Source: an uncultured Paracoccaceae bacterium
Lineage (GTDB): Bacteria; Pseudomonadota; Alphaproteobacteria; Rhodobacterales; Rhodobacteraceae
Reading direction: 5' to 3'
DNA: 64,000 nt
NCBI GenBank assembly: GCA_947497985.1
Contig: CANMIX010000010.1
Coordinates: 118,670 to 182,669, forward strand
Each line of letters begins with the position of its first letter. The first letter of the stretch is position 1. Position numbers and translations under genes: made by a program. Of the stretch, positions 45,941 to 55,084 are shown piece by piece. The notes under the pieces are model-generated. The model was not told the origin of the DNA. It worked only from the letters and a program-made list of their open reading frames with translations, and did not search any database.

Positions 45941-46408
45941 TTAGCTTGTCTCTGCTGTAAAGCGTTCGCCGGACAACAGGAGTTCATGCGATTGTTCCGG
46001 CAATTGTTTCATTTGCACAAATAAATTCAAGTAGTCAAATGAGTCATAGCATTCGACAATTTTGTCGCCTTCAAAGCGTACGCAAAGCTGCCCTGTAAGG
46101 TCCATTGGGTGAACGCCGATCGCTGACGTCGCAGTGCAGCGATATAGCATCTGCACCCAATTCCCGGTCTCGGTCACGACCAGTGGTTCAATTTTGATGT
46201 TTTTCATGATGGCCGCAATGACCGGGACAAATTCACGAAAATCATCGGGACCAAGCGAGATGCCACGTAGAACACCATCGACCTTGAAGTCGTTTGCAAA
46301 ATACGTGTCGATTGCCGCGATGTTATGGTCGACCCAAATGGCTTTGGTGCCTTCTATCAGCAGCTTCGCCTGACGTGTCGTGGTGTTGATACCTTGAGCG
46401 GTCGACAT
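45941..46408 (-). CDS. SnoaL-like (NTF2 fold) protein
   Basis: 155 residues. An NTF2-like cone with SnoaL/ester-cyclase features: AIWVDHNIAAIDTYFANDFK at the N terminus, a conserved-looking GPDDFREFVPVIAAIMKNIK, then beta strands (WVQMLYRCTATS, GQLCVRFEGDKIVECYDSFD). The family includes polyketide cyclases and many uncharacterised proteins. The substrate is unknown. It is convergent with nothing and stands between the chromate operon and ssrA. Confidence 0.78.
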   Translation of the reverse strand: MSTAQGINTTTRQAKLLIEGTKAIWVDHNIAAIDTYFANDFKVDGVLRGISLGPDDFREFVPVIAAIMKNIKIEPLVVTETGNWVQMLYRCTATSAIGVHPMDLTGQLCVRFEGDKIVECYDSFDYLNLFVQMKQLPEQSHELLLSGERFTAETS

Positions 46409-46580
46409 TCAAGATCCTTCGTCTCTTACGTGGTAAGTGAGATAGCGATAACACGAAAAGCTAAGAGAAGGGTTATTATCGTGTCAACAACGGAGCTAAA
46501 ATAACCTATAAAGACAAAGATTTAGCCAAAGTGCGCTAAACGTTTGGTAAGGTTCGCGACAGGATTCAAAAGAAGGGGAA

Positions 46581-46890
46581 GTGCAGGTTTCTGTTGCCAG
46601 GTACCTGCGAACCCCGCCTTACGCGGCTAGGCGCAAGGGCTTAATTTCGGTTTTCCGAACTGCTTACGCAGCCAGGGCTACCGGAGCACGATTGTCATTT
46701 GCAATTGTACAAGTTTCGCCGATAACGGTGGCAGACAGCCGAAACAAAGCTAACCCCTTTAGACGTCCGTCGATCCTGTTTCGACCCCATGATCCCCAAA
46801 TGAAGGATGTTTGGTGGAGTCGCCGGGTACCGCCCCCGGGTCCGATCCGTTTATTACGAGCGCGTTTATGTCCATAGTCCCCGAAGGAAC
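46581..46890 (-). ncRNA. ssrA: Transfer-messenger RNA, circularly permuted two-piece form
   Basis: Minus strand. The acceptor piece comes first: it ends CGACTCCACCA with the CCA at 46812-46814 and carries a T-arm CCGGG-N7-CCCGG. The coding piece starts GGGGTCG at 46788; GGGGTCG pairs with CGACTCC to make a 7-bp acceptor stem with one G-U. A 23-nt spacer (46789-46811) is removed on maturation. The tag frame at 46702-46664 reads ANDNRAPVALAA then TAA. The 3' end is near 46581, at a GCAGGT/ACCTGC hairpin. The permuted layout and this tag are known from Rhodobacteraceae. It rescues stalled ribosomes and tags products for ClpXP; sspB is close by. Confidence 0.93.
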
Positions 46891-46896
46891 AGAACA

Positions 46897-46925
46897 AATA
46901 TACGCGTGCTGGTGCCGAAGTTAAA
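46897..46925 (-). promoter_or_regulatory. Putative ssrA promoter
   Basis: On the minus strand TTTAAC (46925-46920), 17 nt, then TATATT (46902-46897). The -10 is close to consensus and lies about 7 nt before the expected 5' end near 46890, at TTCGGGGACTATGG. Confidence 0.5.
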
Positions 46926-47214
46926 GGGGCAAAATACTGAAAACAGTATACTCTGATTGTTGGATGATGAGGTTTCAAACCGCCTGTATCACGTCCATAA
47001 GGGCACCTTCAGTGGGTTCTTAGTCACTTAAGGTGAGAGCGCAGCCGTTGGTGGCCTGCTCGATTTCGCATTCCGTTGGAGATTAAAAAAGGATCAGGAG
47101 TGATCCAGTGCCCAGCTGATTGCGTATTTGATTTACTTGCTTCGCACCCACTGTTGAGGCGGGCTATGACACATCGCGTTTTGGGATGTTTTGGAACTTT
47201 AGAAAGGGTACGGA
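46926..47214. other. Intergenic between ssrA and phrB
   Basis: A 289-bp stretch with no supported gene. At 47091-47106 GGATCA-GGAG-TGATCC forms a dyad, whose TGATCC followed 18 nt later by TATTTG is a weak match to the RpoE (singlet oxygen) promoter of Rhodobacter (TGATCC -35). An AAGGG site precedes the phrB TTG start. Nothing else stands out. Confidence 0.4.
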
Positions 47215-48633
47215 TTGGACAAAGGACAATGCGTCATTTGGTGGATACGGCGCGATTTGCGGCTCTCGGACAATCCGGTACTGGACGAAATCACCGCCCA
47301 AGGGGCAACGGTGCTCCCCCTCTATATTTGCGACCCGATTGACGAAGCTCTTGGGGCTGCGCCACAGTTTCGCTTGGGGCTTGGCCTTCAGAGATTGCGG
47401 CGCAGCCTTGAGGCGCGCGGGCTGAAGCTGATTGTGCGCAAAGGGGCTGCGCTTGAGGTTTTACGCGACGTTCTGACTGAAAGCGACGCCACCGGCGTTT
47501 ATTGGTCGCGTCTTTATGATCCTGAAGCCATCGCACGTGACAGTGAAGCTAAAACAACTCTGCAATCCCAAGGGGTTATGGCACGTTCTTTTGGTGGTCG
47601 ATTGCTGTTTGAACCGTGGACAGTGGAAAAGAAAACCGGCGGGTTCTTTCAGGTCTACACACCGTTTTGGCGCACTGTTGCCCAACGACCCGTTGCTCCT
47701 CCCACGTCTGCGCCTGTGGCGTTGCAGCCGCCGCAGGTGTGGCCGCGCAGTGATGAACTGAGCGATCTTGGCTTTGATCGACGTATGCATCATGCGGCTG
47801 ACATTGTTGCCGCGCATTGTCGTGTGGGGGAGCAGGCAGCCTATGCGCGCGCAGAGCAGTTCGTGCACGAGGATTTGCCAGATTATGAAAACTTGCGGGA
47901 TGTGCCGTCGTCGGGCGTGACGTCTGGCCTATCCGAGAACCTGGCGTGGGGTGAGATTAGTCCGCGCCAGATTTGGGATTTGTGCGATCAAGCGAGGGTG
48001 GGGAGTGCCGTAGAAAAGTTCCGTAAGGAATTGGTCTGGCGGGAATTTTCCTATCACTTGATGTATCACACACCGCATATCTTGGACCGTAACTGGCGAA
48101 GCGGTTGGGATGGATTCGCATGGCAGGAGGCACAAAGTGATGCGCTCAAGGCGTGGCAGCAAGGTCGCACCGGGATTGACTTAATCGACGCGGGCATGCG
48201 CGAGTTGTATGTGACCGGTAAAATGCACAATCGGGTCCGCATGGTTGCGGCAAGTTTCCTGTGCAAGCATCTGATGGTGCAATGGAAATTGGGGATGGAT
48301 TGGTTTCAAGACTGTCTGGTTGATTGGGACCCGGCCGCCAATGCGATGGGGTGGCAATGGGTTGCAGGCTGCGGTCCGGATGCGGCTCCTTTCTTCCGAA
48401 TTTTCAATCCCGAGGGGCAACGGCAAAAATTCGATCCTGAGACTGCGTATTGCCGAAAGTGGATTGCCGAAGGGCAGCGCGACGCGCCTGAGACTGCTTT
48501 GGCGTTTTTTGAGGCCTGTCCAAAGAGCTGGAACATGACTGCCGACACACCCCGGTCGGCGCCCATCGTCGAGCTTGCGACGGGGCGTGCGCGGGCGCTT
48601 GCAGCCTATGAAACGTTACGAAAAACCGGCTAG
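47215..48633 (+). CDS. phrB: Deoxyribodipyrimidine photolyase
   Basis: 472 residues. It repairs UV-made cyclobutane pyrimidine dimers using blue light, FAD and an antenna chromophore. The N-terminal alpha/beta domain starts IWWIRRDLRLSDNPVLD; the FAD domain has ENLAWGEISPRQIWDL, FRKELVWREFSYHLMYHTPH, IDLIDAGMRELYVTGKMHNR and FLCKHLMVQWKLGMDWFQD, with the electron-chain Trp residues. The start is TTG 47215, with AAGGG 6 nt upstream; no ATG in frame fits. It stands before cfa in the same direction, an arrangement known in R. sphaeroides. Confidence 0.95.
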   Translation: MDKGQCVIWWIRRDLRLSDNPVLDEITAQGATVLPLYICDPIDEALGAAPQFRLGLGLQRLRRSLEARGLKLIVRKGAALEVLRDVLTESDATGVYWSRLYDPEAIARDSEAKTTLQSQGVMARSFGGRLLFEPWTVEKKTGGFFQVYTPFWRTVAQRPVAPPTSAPVALQPPQVWPRSDELSDLGFDRRMHHAADIVAAHCRVGEQAAYARAEQFVHEDLPDYENLRDVPSSGVTSGLSENLAWGEISPRQIWDLCDQARVGSAVEKFRKELVWREFSYHLMYHTPHILDRNWRSGWDGFAWQEAQSDALKAWQQGRTGIDLIDAGMRELYVTGKMHNRVRMVAASFLCKHLMVQWKLGMDWFQDCLVDWDPAANAMGWQWVAGCGPDAAPFFRIFNPEGQRQKFDPETAYCRKWIAEGQRDAPETALAFFEACPKSWNMTADTPRSAPIVELATGRARALAAYETLRKTG

Positions 48634-48718
48634 AGCGCAGCCCTGACAGAGAATTCTTGTCATGAAACTGTTTCTTTTCTAGCCTGATTATTAACACTCA
48701 ACTGCGACGGGGAAGCGA

Positions 48719-49927
48719 ATGATATTCACGACCACCGAAGGCCACAAAAACTTGCCACGTTATTTTACGCAGGTTTTTAACGCGCTGTGCCAGATGGATG
48801 CAGGGCAGCTTGATATTTATTTGCCGGATGGGCGCGTGTTCCGGGCCAAAGGGCGCAATCCCGGCCCGGCCTCGGATTTGCATATCCATAATCTGGACAG
48901 TTTTGCCCGTCTGATCCGCGAAGGCGACCTTGGTTTTTCAGACGCCTACCTTGAAGGGTGGTGGAGCACCAACGACCTTCAGGCCTTTATGGATCTGGTG
49001 CATATGGGCGCTGACACGGTCTATGACGGCTTTCCGGGGCAGGGTTTGGCGCGGGCCTATGAACGGTTCCGGTTCTGGTTGCACCGCAACCATCGCAAAC
49101 AAGCGCGCAAGAACATCTCGTATCACTATGATTTGGGGAATGATTTCTACAGCCTGTGGCTGGACGACACGATGACCTATTCCAGTGCCAAGTTTGAGAC
49201 CGGCCAAGAAAGCCTGGAGCGGGCGCAAACCGCCAAATACGCGTCAATGGTGGATCAGATGGGGGTTAAACCCGGCGATCACGTGCTGGAAATTGGCTGT
49301 GGCTGGGGTGGATTTGCCGAATATGCTGCCAAAGAACGCGGTCTGCGGGTCACCGGGCTGACGATCAGCGAGGAACAGTTGAAGTTCGCGCGCAATCGGA
49401 TTGAACGGGCAGGTCTGGCGGGGCAGGTTGATTTGCGGATGCAGGATTATCGTGACTGTGAAGGACGATTTGACGGCATCGCCTCGATCGAGATGTTTGA
49501 GGCGGTTGGGCAAAAATACTGGCCGACCTATTTTGACACCATTCGCGACAGGCTGAAACCCGACGGACGCGCCACATTACAGATCATTACTGTGGCTGAC
49601 CGACGCTGGGAGATCTACCAACGTGGCATTGATTTCATCCAGAAACATATCTTTCCCGGTGGGATGTTGCCGAGCCCGGGTGTTTTGCGTCAACAGGTGG
49701 AAAATTCAGGTTTGAATGTAGTGCAGTCGATCGAGTTTGGGCCGAGCTATGATCAAACACTGCGACGGTGGCATAACACGTTTAACGACCGCTGGGATCA
49801 GATCCAGTCACTTGGTTTTGATGACAGATTTCGCAAGATGTGGAATTTCTACCTGACCTCTTGTGCGGCGGCGTTTAAAACAGGTACCTGTGACGTCACG
49901 CAAATTACAATCGCTCACCGCTCGTAG
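48719..49927 (+). CDS. cfa: Cyclopropane-fatty-acyl-phospholipid synthase
   Basis: 402 residues. It methylenates unsaturated phospholipid chains at the membrane with S-adenosylmethionine. The SAM site is VLEIGCGWGGFAEYAAKERG (about 200-219); the family helix SISYHYDLGNDFYSLWLDD-like segment (NISYHYDLGNDFYSLWLDDT) and IEMFEAVGQKYWPTYF are typical. A GGGGAAGCGA ribosome site is next to the ATG. The gene follows phrB after 85 bp; in R. sphaeroides the homologous pair belongs to the RpoE-ChrR singlet-oxygen response (from memory), suggesting the same here. Confidence 0.92.
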   Translation: MIFTTTEGHKNLPRYFTQVFNALCQMDAGQLDIYLPDGRVFRAKGRNPGPASDLHIHNLDSFARLIREGDLGFSDAYLEGWWSTNDLQAFMDLVHMGADTVYDGFPGQGLARAYERFRFWLHRNHRKQARKNISYHYDLGNDFYSLWLDDTMTYSSAKFETGQESLERAQTAKYASMVDQMGVKPGDHVLEIGCGWGGFAEYAAKERGLRVTGLTISEEQLKFARNRIERAGLAGQVDLRMQDYRDCEGRFDGIASIEMFEAVGQKYWPTYFDTIRDRLKPDGRATLQIITVADRRWEIYQRGIDFIQKHIFPGGMLPSPGVLRQQVENSGLNVVQSIEFGPSYDQTLRRWHNTFNDRWDQIQSLGFDDRFRKMWNFYLTSCAAAFKTGTCDVTQITIAHRS

Positions 49928-49937
49928 GACAGACTGA

Positions 49938-50378
49938 ATGCCCACTTCCGCTCGATTAGCCGCAGCTCTGTTCCTCGCGTTTCTGGCCTTTGGTGTTTCG
50001 ATCCAGGTGATGCCGTTGTTTCCCGAAGGCACGGATTTCGGGTATTTCGTTCATTTCAACGTCATATTGGGATCACTGGTCGGCTGGGTCTACATGGGCA
50101 ACCGGGTCGGGCAAGGGTTTGTGTCGTCTCTAAACAACGGGCTGACGGGCATGGGACTGCTGGTAATTGCGGCACTGTTGGCCCAGGGTGCCTGGGAAAT
50201 GTTCCGTTTGGCTAAACGTTTACGCTATGACGGGCCTTTTGAGGCCTTGAGCGCAATATTCACGATTGCTTTGGACTATTTCTTTGTTATCGCAGTGCCA
50301 CATGTCTGGGCGACTTTGGTCATCGGCGGCTGTTTGGTTGGTCTGATCACAGAGCGCGCTTGGAAACGCTGGCACTAA
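49938..50378 (+). CDS. trgA: TrgA family membrane protein (tellurite resistance)
   Basis: 146 residues with four membrane segments (about 7-25, 36-53, 70-88 and 120-138). The layout, FGYFVHFNVILGSLVGWVYM and position directly before a Nudix-fusion gene and cysK match the trgAB-cysK tellurite-resistance locus of Rhodobacter sphaeroides. It acts in the inner membrane; its mechanism is unknown. The ATG is 10 nt after the cfa stop, so the genes may share a transcript. Confidence 0.85.
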   Translation: MPTSARLAAALFLAFLAFGVSIQVMPLFPEGTDFGYFVHFNVILGSLVGWVYMGNRVGQGFVSSLNNGLTGMGLLVIAALLAQGAWEMFRLAKRLRYDGPFEALSAIFTIALDYFFVIAVPHVWATLVIGGCLVGLITERAWKRWH

Positions 50379-50402
50379 CTCTGAAATAGAGGCCCGGAAT
50401 AA

Positions 50403-51527
50403 GTGATAGATCTGTTTTTTTATGGCACGCTGCGGCATGTGCCTGCGCTTGAGTGCGTTCTGGGGCGCCCTGCCTCTGACTTTGAGGCTGTTGCAGCCTT
50501 TTTGGATGACTACGAAGTGCGCGAAGTTGTCGGGCATGTCTTTCCAACAATTTGCCATGCGCCTGGCGCACGTATCGAAGGGCTGCTGGTGCGCGATCTG
50601 GATGCTGAGGACCTGGAATCCTTGGCCCATTATGAGGCCGGGTTTTCCTGCGACATAGAGACATGCCAGGTAAAGACCTCGAACGGGGACACGTTTGATG
50701 TGCAGGTCTTCTTTCCGGAAAACCCCTCTTGGGAGACCAAGGGCGTGTGGAATTTTGAACAATGGAAGACGGACTGGGGCGCATTGAATTTGCGCGCCAC
50801 CGAAGAAGTCATGGCCTGGAAGGGGCGGCGCACGCCAGAGCAGATGGCGATGAGCCTCAACGCGATCCGCAACCGGGCCTCTGCCTGGGCGGCGTTGCAG
50901 CAAAACGACGAACACCCGGATCATCCCCTGGACCGTGACGTGATCGTGCATGCCCACAAGCGCGAATATATCAACTACTTCGCGATGGACGAAATGGATC
51001 TGCAATATCGCCGGTTTGATGGCACCATGAGCGAAGTCATCAACCGCGGCGCTTTTCTGGTCGGCCGGGCTGCGGCCGTTTTGCCCTATGACCCGTGGCG
51101 CGACGAGGTTTTGTTGATCCAGCAATTTCGCGCGTCGATTTTTATTGCCGGGGATAAGCAACCGTGGCTGTGGGAGACTGTCGCAGGGGTCATCGACGCG
51201 GGCGAATCTCCCGAAGACACCGCTGTTCGTGAAGCCCAAGAAGAAGCCGGTATCCATATCAAGCATCTGGAGCCTGTTGCTGGAACATTTCCGTCCTCCG
51301 GGTCCATGGGGGAATTTGTGCACCATTTTGTCGGCGTCGGCAGCTTTGAACAGGTTGCGACTGGCGGTGGTTTGGCCTCGGAAGGGGAAGATATCCGTCA
51401 CCGTGTTCTGAGTTTCGACAGCTTCATGGAAGGAATTGACGCGGGCAAATACCGCGATGGACCATTGGTGACCTGTGCGCTGTGGTTGTCGCGCCACCGA
51501 GAGCGCCTGCGCGGCTTGGTAAAATGA
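50403..51527 (+). CDS. trgB: TrgB-type gamma-glutamylcyclotransferase/Nudix fusion
   Basis: 374 residues. The N-terminal domain is AIG2/gamma-glutamylcyclotransferase-like (LFFYGTLRHVPALECVLGRP), and the C-terminal domain (about 200-374) is a Nudix hydrolase: GVIDAGESPEDTAVREAQEE carries the Nudix-box pattern. It starts at GTG 50403. Nudix enzymes split nucleoside diphosphates linked to X (such as ADP-ribose); the substrate is not known. It sits between trgA and cysK, as in the tellurite locus of R. sphaeroides. Confidence 0.88.
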   Translation: MIDLFFYGTLRHVPALECVLGRPASDFEAVAAFLDDYEVREVVGHVFPTICHAPGARIEGLLVRDLDAEDLESLAHYEAGFSCDIETCQVKTSNGDTFDVQVFFPENPSWETKGVWNFEQWKTDWGALNLRATEEVMAWKGRRTPEQMAMSLNAIRNRASAWAALQQNDEHPDHPLDRDVIVHAHKREYINYFAMDEMDLQYRRFDGTMSEVINRGAFLVGRAAAVLPYDPWRDEVLLIQQFRASIFIAGDKQPWLWETVAGVIDAGESPEDTAVREAQEEAGIHIKHLEPVAGTFPSSGSMGEFVHHFVGVGSFEQVATGGGLASEGEDIRHRVLSFDSFMEGIDAGKYRDGPLVTCALWLSRHRERLRGLVK

Positions 51528-51606
51528 CCCTTTGCTTTGGGGTTCGCGCCTTGTGAACCTCGGATCGCTTCGCTACATCATTGGGGGAATGATCGAAAGG
51601 GATACC

Positions 51607-52641
51607 ATGCGCATTGCACGCGACTTGGCCGATGCCATTGGCCACACACCGTTAATCCGTTTGAACCGTGTCAGTGATGAGACCGGCTGTGAGATCCTAG
51701 GCAAGGCCGAGTTCATGAACCCAGGCCAATCCGTCAAAGATCGTGCGGCTTTGTTCATTATCAAAGACGCGATCGCGCGCGGTGACTTGAAGCCCGGTGG
51801 AACCATTGTTGAAGGCACCGCAGGCAACACCGGGATCGGTTTGGCCCTAGTCGGAGCTTCCATGGGGTTCAAGACCGTCATCGTTATCCCCGAGACGCAA
51901 TCGCAAGAGAAAAAAGACATGTTGCGTCTTGCAGGTGCACGTCTGGTTCAGGTGCCAGCGGCACCCTATAAAAACCCGAACAACTATGTGCGCTATTCGC
52001 AGCGTCTGGCCGAACAACTGGCCAAGACGGAACCAAATGGCGCGATCTGGGCCAACCAGTTTGATAATGTCGCCAACCGTCAGGCTCATGTGGAGACCAC
52101 TGCGCCCGAAATCTGGGAACAGACCGGTGGCAAGGTCGACGGGTTTACCTGTGCCGTGGGTTCAGGCGGAACCTTGGCCGGGGTCGCAGAAGTCCTGCAG
52201 CCCAAAGGCGTCAAAGTTGCTCTGGCTGATCCGCTCGGCGCGGCGCTTTATTCCTTCTACACCACGGGGGAGCTGGCGTCCGAAGGTTCCTCGATCGCGG
52301 AAGGCATCGGCCAGGGGCGCATTACCAAGAACCTCGAAGGGTTTACCCCTGATTTCTCCTACCAGATCTCTGATAATGAGGCGCTGCCTTATGTCTTTGA
52401 CCTTCTGCACGAGGAAGGCCTGGTATTGGGCGGCTCTTCTGGGGTCAACATCGCCGGCGCGGTACGCATGGCCAAGGAAATGGGCCCCGGCCACACCATC
52501 GTGACGGTTCTGTGTGATTATGGCACACGGTATCAGTCCAAGCTGTTCAACCCGGATTTCCTGCGCGAAAAAGACCTGCCGGTGCCGGACTGGATGACCC
52601 ATGGACCGACGTCCATTCCGGGCGTGTTTGAAGACGTATGA
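51607..52641 (+). CDS. cysK: Cysteine synthase
   Basis: 344 residues from the ATG at 51607 (AAAGG 6 nt upstream); a longer frame starting at 51532 lacks support. It is PLP-dependent and makes cysteine from O-acetylserine and sulfide. The PLP Lys lies in NPGQSVKDRAALFIIKDA (about residue 43), with GTAGNTGIGLALVGASMGFK and SGGTLAGVAEVL binding the cofactor phosphate. It is longer than E. coli CysK (323) because of its C terminus (PVPDWMTHGPTSIPGVFEDV). The stop overlaps the MscS gene by 4 nt. Confidence 0.93.
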   Translation: MRIARDLADAIGHTPLIRLNRVSDETGCEILGKAEFMNPGQSVKDRAALFIIKDAIARGDLKPGGTIVEGTAGNTGIGLALVGASMGFKTVIVIPETQSQEKKDMLRLAGARLVQVPAAPYKNPNNYVRYSQRLAEQLAKTEPNGAIWANQFDNVANRQAHVETTAPEIWEQTGGKVDGFTCAVGSGGTLAGVAEVLQPKGVKVALADPLGAALYSFYTTGELASEGSSIAEGIGQGRITKNLEGFTPDFSYQISDNEALPYVFDLLHEEGLVLGGSSGVNIAGAVRMAKEMGPGHTIVTVLCDYGTRYQSKLFNPDFLREKDLPVPDWMTHGPTSIPGVFEDV

Positions 52642-55007
52642 GTGTTGGATTGACGAACATGTTGAATTCTATCCTAAGGCTGGTCATTTTGATCAGCCTT
52701 TGTGTTTCTGTGCAGACGCAAGCCTTGACTGCGCAGGCCAGTGACGCCGCCAAAGAGTATTACCAAGCCTGGCTCAGCACAGCAGATCGCGCCGAAGAGG
52801 TGATTGACGCCAACCGGGCCTCGACTGCGGCCTTGGAAGAACTGCGTCAGGATCTGGTCAGCTATCGCGATACGTTTCGCGATGAACAGTCCAAGAACGG
52901 TGAACGGATCACAACGTTACAGGCCCAATTAGACGCGCTTGGTGCGGCACCGGGGGAGGGCGAAGATGAGCCCGAAGACCTGGCCAGCCTGCGCGCGCGC
53001 CTCAGCGAACAGCTGCTGGCGTTGCGGGTGCCACGTATCGTGTCGGATGAGGCTTTTCGTCGGGCTGATGGTCTGATTGGTGAGATCGACAATATCATCC
53101 GCGACCGACGCACAACCGTTCTGTTGGAACGAGGGCCGACGCCGTTGAACCCGGACAATTGGTCCGAAGCCCTAAGCAGCCTGTCCAGCGCCAGCAGTGC
53201 CATGTGGAATGAAACGGTCAGCCAGGTCAGCCACCAGACCACCGTTGCGCAGATCAAACGCAATTGGCCAAGCCTTGCTCTGTTACTGGGAGTAGGGATG
53301 TTGCTGCTTTTGCGTGGCCGGGCGATTTCGCGCAAGACCGCGGCCTACGTGCGTAAACGCGATCTGCAAAGCAGCGCGATTTGGGAGTTTGCGGTTTCCT
53401 TGTGGCAAGTTGCCCTGCCGTATTTTGGCGTGGTTCTGATTGTTAACGCGGTTAAAACTGCCGAGCTGCTGGGCGTGCGCGGATACTTGTTGTTGGACAA
53501 TGTCTCAGGCTGGGCGCTGATCCTTCTGGCGTTCCACTGGCTGGGGGGGCGTCTTTTCATTCGCCGCGCTGAAAACCCATTGCTGCCGGTGGACCCAAAG
53601 AATGCCCTGGCCACATGGTTGGTGATTGATCTCTTTGCCGTCATTCTGGTCGCCAAAGATGTGCTGAGCACGTTGGAAGACTTTATCTTCTTCACCGAAG
53701 GCGCGCTGGCCGTGGTCCGTTTCCCGCTGATTGTTGCTGCGGCTTTGTTGCTGTTGCGCCTGCACCGCATTGGCAAACAACAGCGTGCAGATGCGGATGA
53801 CGAAAACAGTGAAGATGGCGCGCTGGCGGTGGGTGTGAATGGCATCATTCATACGGTGCGCAGGATTGCGTATTTGTTGGGGTTTATCTCGCCGGTTTTG
53901 GCAGCGGCAGGTTACATCAATGCAGCCGAGGCTTTGATTTACCCGTCGATCCTGACACTGGCCTTGATCGCCACTTTGTTGGTGCTGCAACGCTTTCTGG
54001 TGGATGTCTACGGCTACTTTAGCAAGAAAACACGCGACGAGGCCGCCGACAGCCTGGTGGCCGTTTTGCTGGGCTTTGTCATCACCTTGGCCAGCGCGCC
54101 GTTCTTTGCGCTGATCTGGGGCGCTCGAGAAGCGGATCTGTTGGAGCTGTTGAGCAAAATGCGCAACGGGTTCCAGGTGGGCGATGTGTCAATCTCACCC
54201 ACTGCGTTTCTAAGCTTTGCCGTGATTTTTGCGATCGGCTACACGGTCACACGGATCGTGCAAAGCAGCCTGCGCACGTCTTTGCTGCCCAAGACCAAAC
54301 TGGATCCGGGCGGGCAGAATGCCATTGTGTCGGGTACCGGATACGTCGGGATTTTCCTGGCAGCGGTCGTGGCGATTTCGGCAGCCGGCCTTGATCTGTC
54401 GTCGCTGGCGATTGTTGCTGGTGCGCTGTCCGTTGGCATAGGTTTTGGTCTGCAAACCATCGTCTCCAACTTTGTCTCTGGCATTATCTTGTTGATTGAA
54501 CGCCCGGTCTCAAAAGGGGATTGGATCGAGGTGGGCGGCATGATGGGATATGTGCGTGATATCTCTGTGCGCTCCACTCGGATTGAGACATTTGACCGAA
54601 CCGATGTGATTGTTCCGAATTCAGATCTGATTACCGGCACGGTCACCAACTTTACCCGTGGCAATACGGTCGGTCGGGTGATTGTATCAGTGGGCGTGGC
54701 CTATGGGACCGACCCTCGCAAGGTTGAGGCGATCTTGTCTGAGATTGCAAACGCCCATCCCATGGTTCTGGCCAAGCCTGCGCCAAGCGTGGTGTTTCAG
54801 GGCTTTGGTGCCGACAGTCTGGATTTTGAGATCCGTGCCATCCTGCGCGATGTGAATTGGAAGCTGGGTGTCAAATCCGACATGAATTACGCAATCGAGG
54901 AACGGTTCCGCGCCGAGGGGATCGAAATCCCATTTGCGCAACGCGACCTATGGATCCGCAATCCAGAGGCGCTGCGTGGCGATCCAGAGCCGGACGCGCA
55001 GACGTAA
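52638..55007 (+). CDS. MscS-type mechanosensitive channel with DUF3772 domain
   Basis: 789 residues. A signal peptide (about 1-32) and a periplasmic helical DUF3772-type region (LSTADRAEEVIDANRASTAA, then Ser/Asp-rich coiled coils, to about 190) precede about ten membrane segments. The MscS core lies near residues 545-770: GLDLSSLAIVAGALSVGIGF as pore helix, FVSGIILLIERPVSKGDWIE, RSTRIETFDRTDVIVPNSDL and the C-terminal vestibule. It releases osmolytes under hypo-osmotic shock. It overlaps the end of cysK (ATGA), so it is in the trg operon. Confidence 0.9.
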   Translation: MSVGLTNMLNSILRLVILISLCVSVQTQALTAQASDAAKEYYQAWLSTADRAEEVIDANRASTAALEELRQDLVSYRDTFRDEQSKNGERITTLQAQLDALGAAPGEGEDEPEDLASLRARLSEQLLALRVPRIVSDEAFRRADGLIGEIDNIIRDRRTTVLLERGPTPLNPDNWSEALSSLSSASSAMWNETVSQVSHQTTVAQIKRNWPSLALLLGVGMLLLLRGRAISRKTAAYVRKRDLQSSAIWEFAVSLWQVALPYFGVVLIVNAVKTAELLGVRGYLLLDNVSGWALILLAFHWLGGRLFIRRAENPLLPVDPKNALATWLVIDLFAVILVAKDVLSTLEDFIFFTEGALAVVRFPLIVAAALLLLRLHRIGKQQRADADDENSEDGALAVGVNGIIHTVRRIAYLLGFISPVLAAAGYINAAEALIYPSILTLALIATLLVLQRFLVDVYGYFSKKTRDEAADSLVAVLLGFVITLASAPFFALIWGAREADLLELLSKMRNGFQVGDVSISPTAFLSFAVIFAIGYTVTRIVQSSLRTSLLPKTKLDPGGQNAIVSGTGYVGIFLAAVVAISAAGLDLSSLAIVAGALSVGIGFGLQTIVSNFVSGIILLIERPVSKGDWIEVGGMMGYVRDISVRSTRIETFDRTDVIVPNSDLITGTVTNFTRGNTVGRVIVSVGVAYGTDPRKVEAILSEIANAHPMVLAKPAPSVVFQGFGADSLDFEIRAILRDVNWKLGVKSDMNYAIEERFRAEGIEIPFAQRDLWIRNPEALRGDPEPDAQT

Positions 55008-55025
55008 AATACTAGTCAGACAGGG

Positions 55026-55057
55026 GCCCGACGCAGATGTGTCGGGCTCTTTTTTTA
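55026..55057 (+). terminator. Rho-independent terminator of the trg-cysK-mscS operon
   Basis: GCCCGAC (55026-55032) pairs with GTCGGGC (55041-55047) across an 8-nt loop, followed by TCT and seven T residues. Confidence 0.9.
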
Positions 55058-55084
55058 CCCTTGGTTCGGACCTCGAAAAAAACG

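Noticed and set aside
46664..46978. A 104-codon minus-strand frame as a protein
   Set aside because: It is the tmRNA: the frame ends with the ANDNRAPVALAA tag, and the CCA end, T-arm and acceptor stem lie inside it.
47091..47130. Firm RpoE promoter before phrB
   Set aside because: The -35 TGATCC fits, but the -10 TATTTG is poor, so it is listed only as a candidate.
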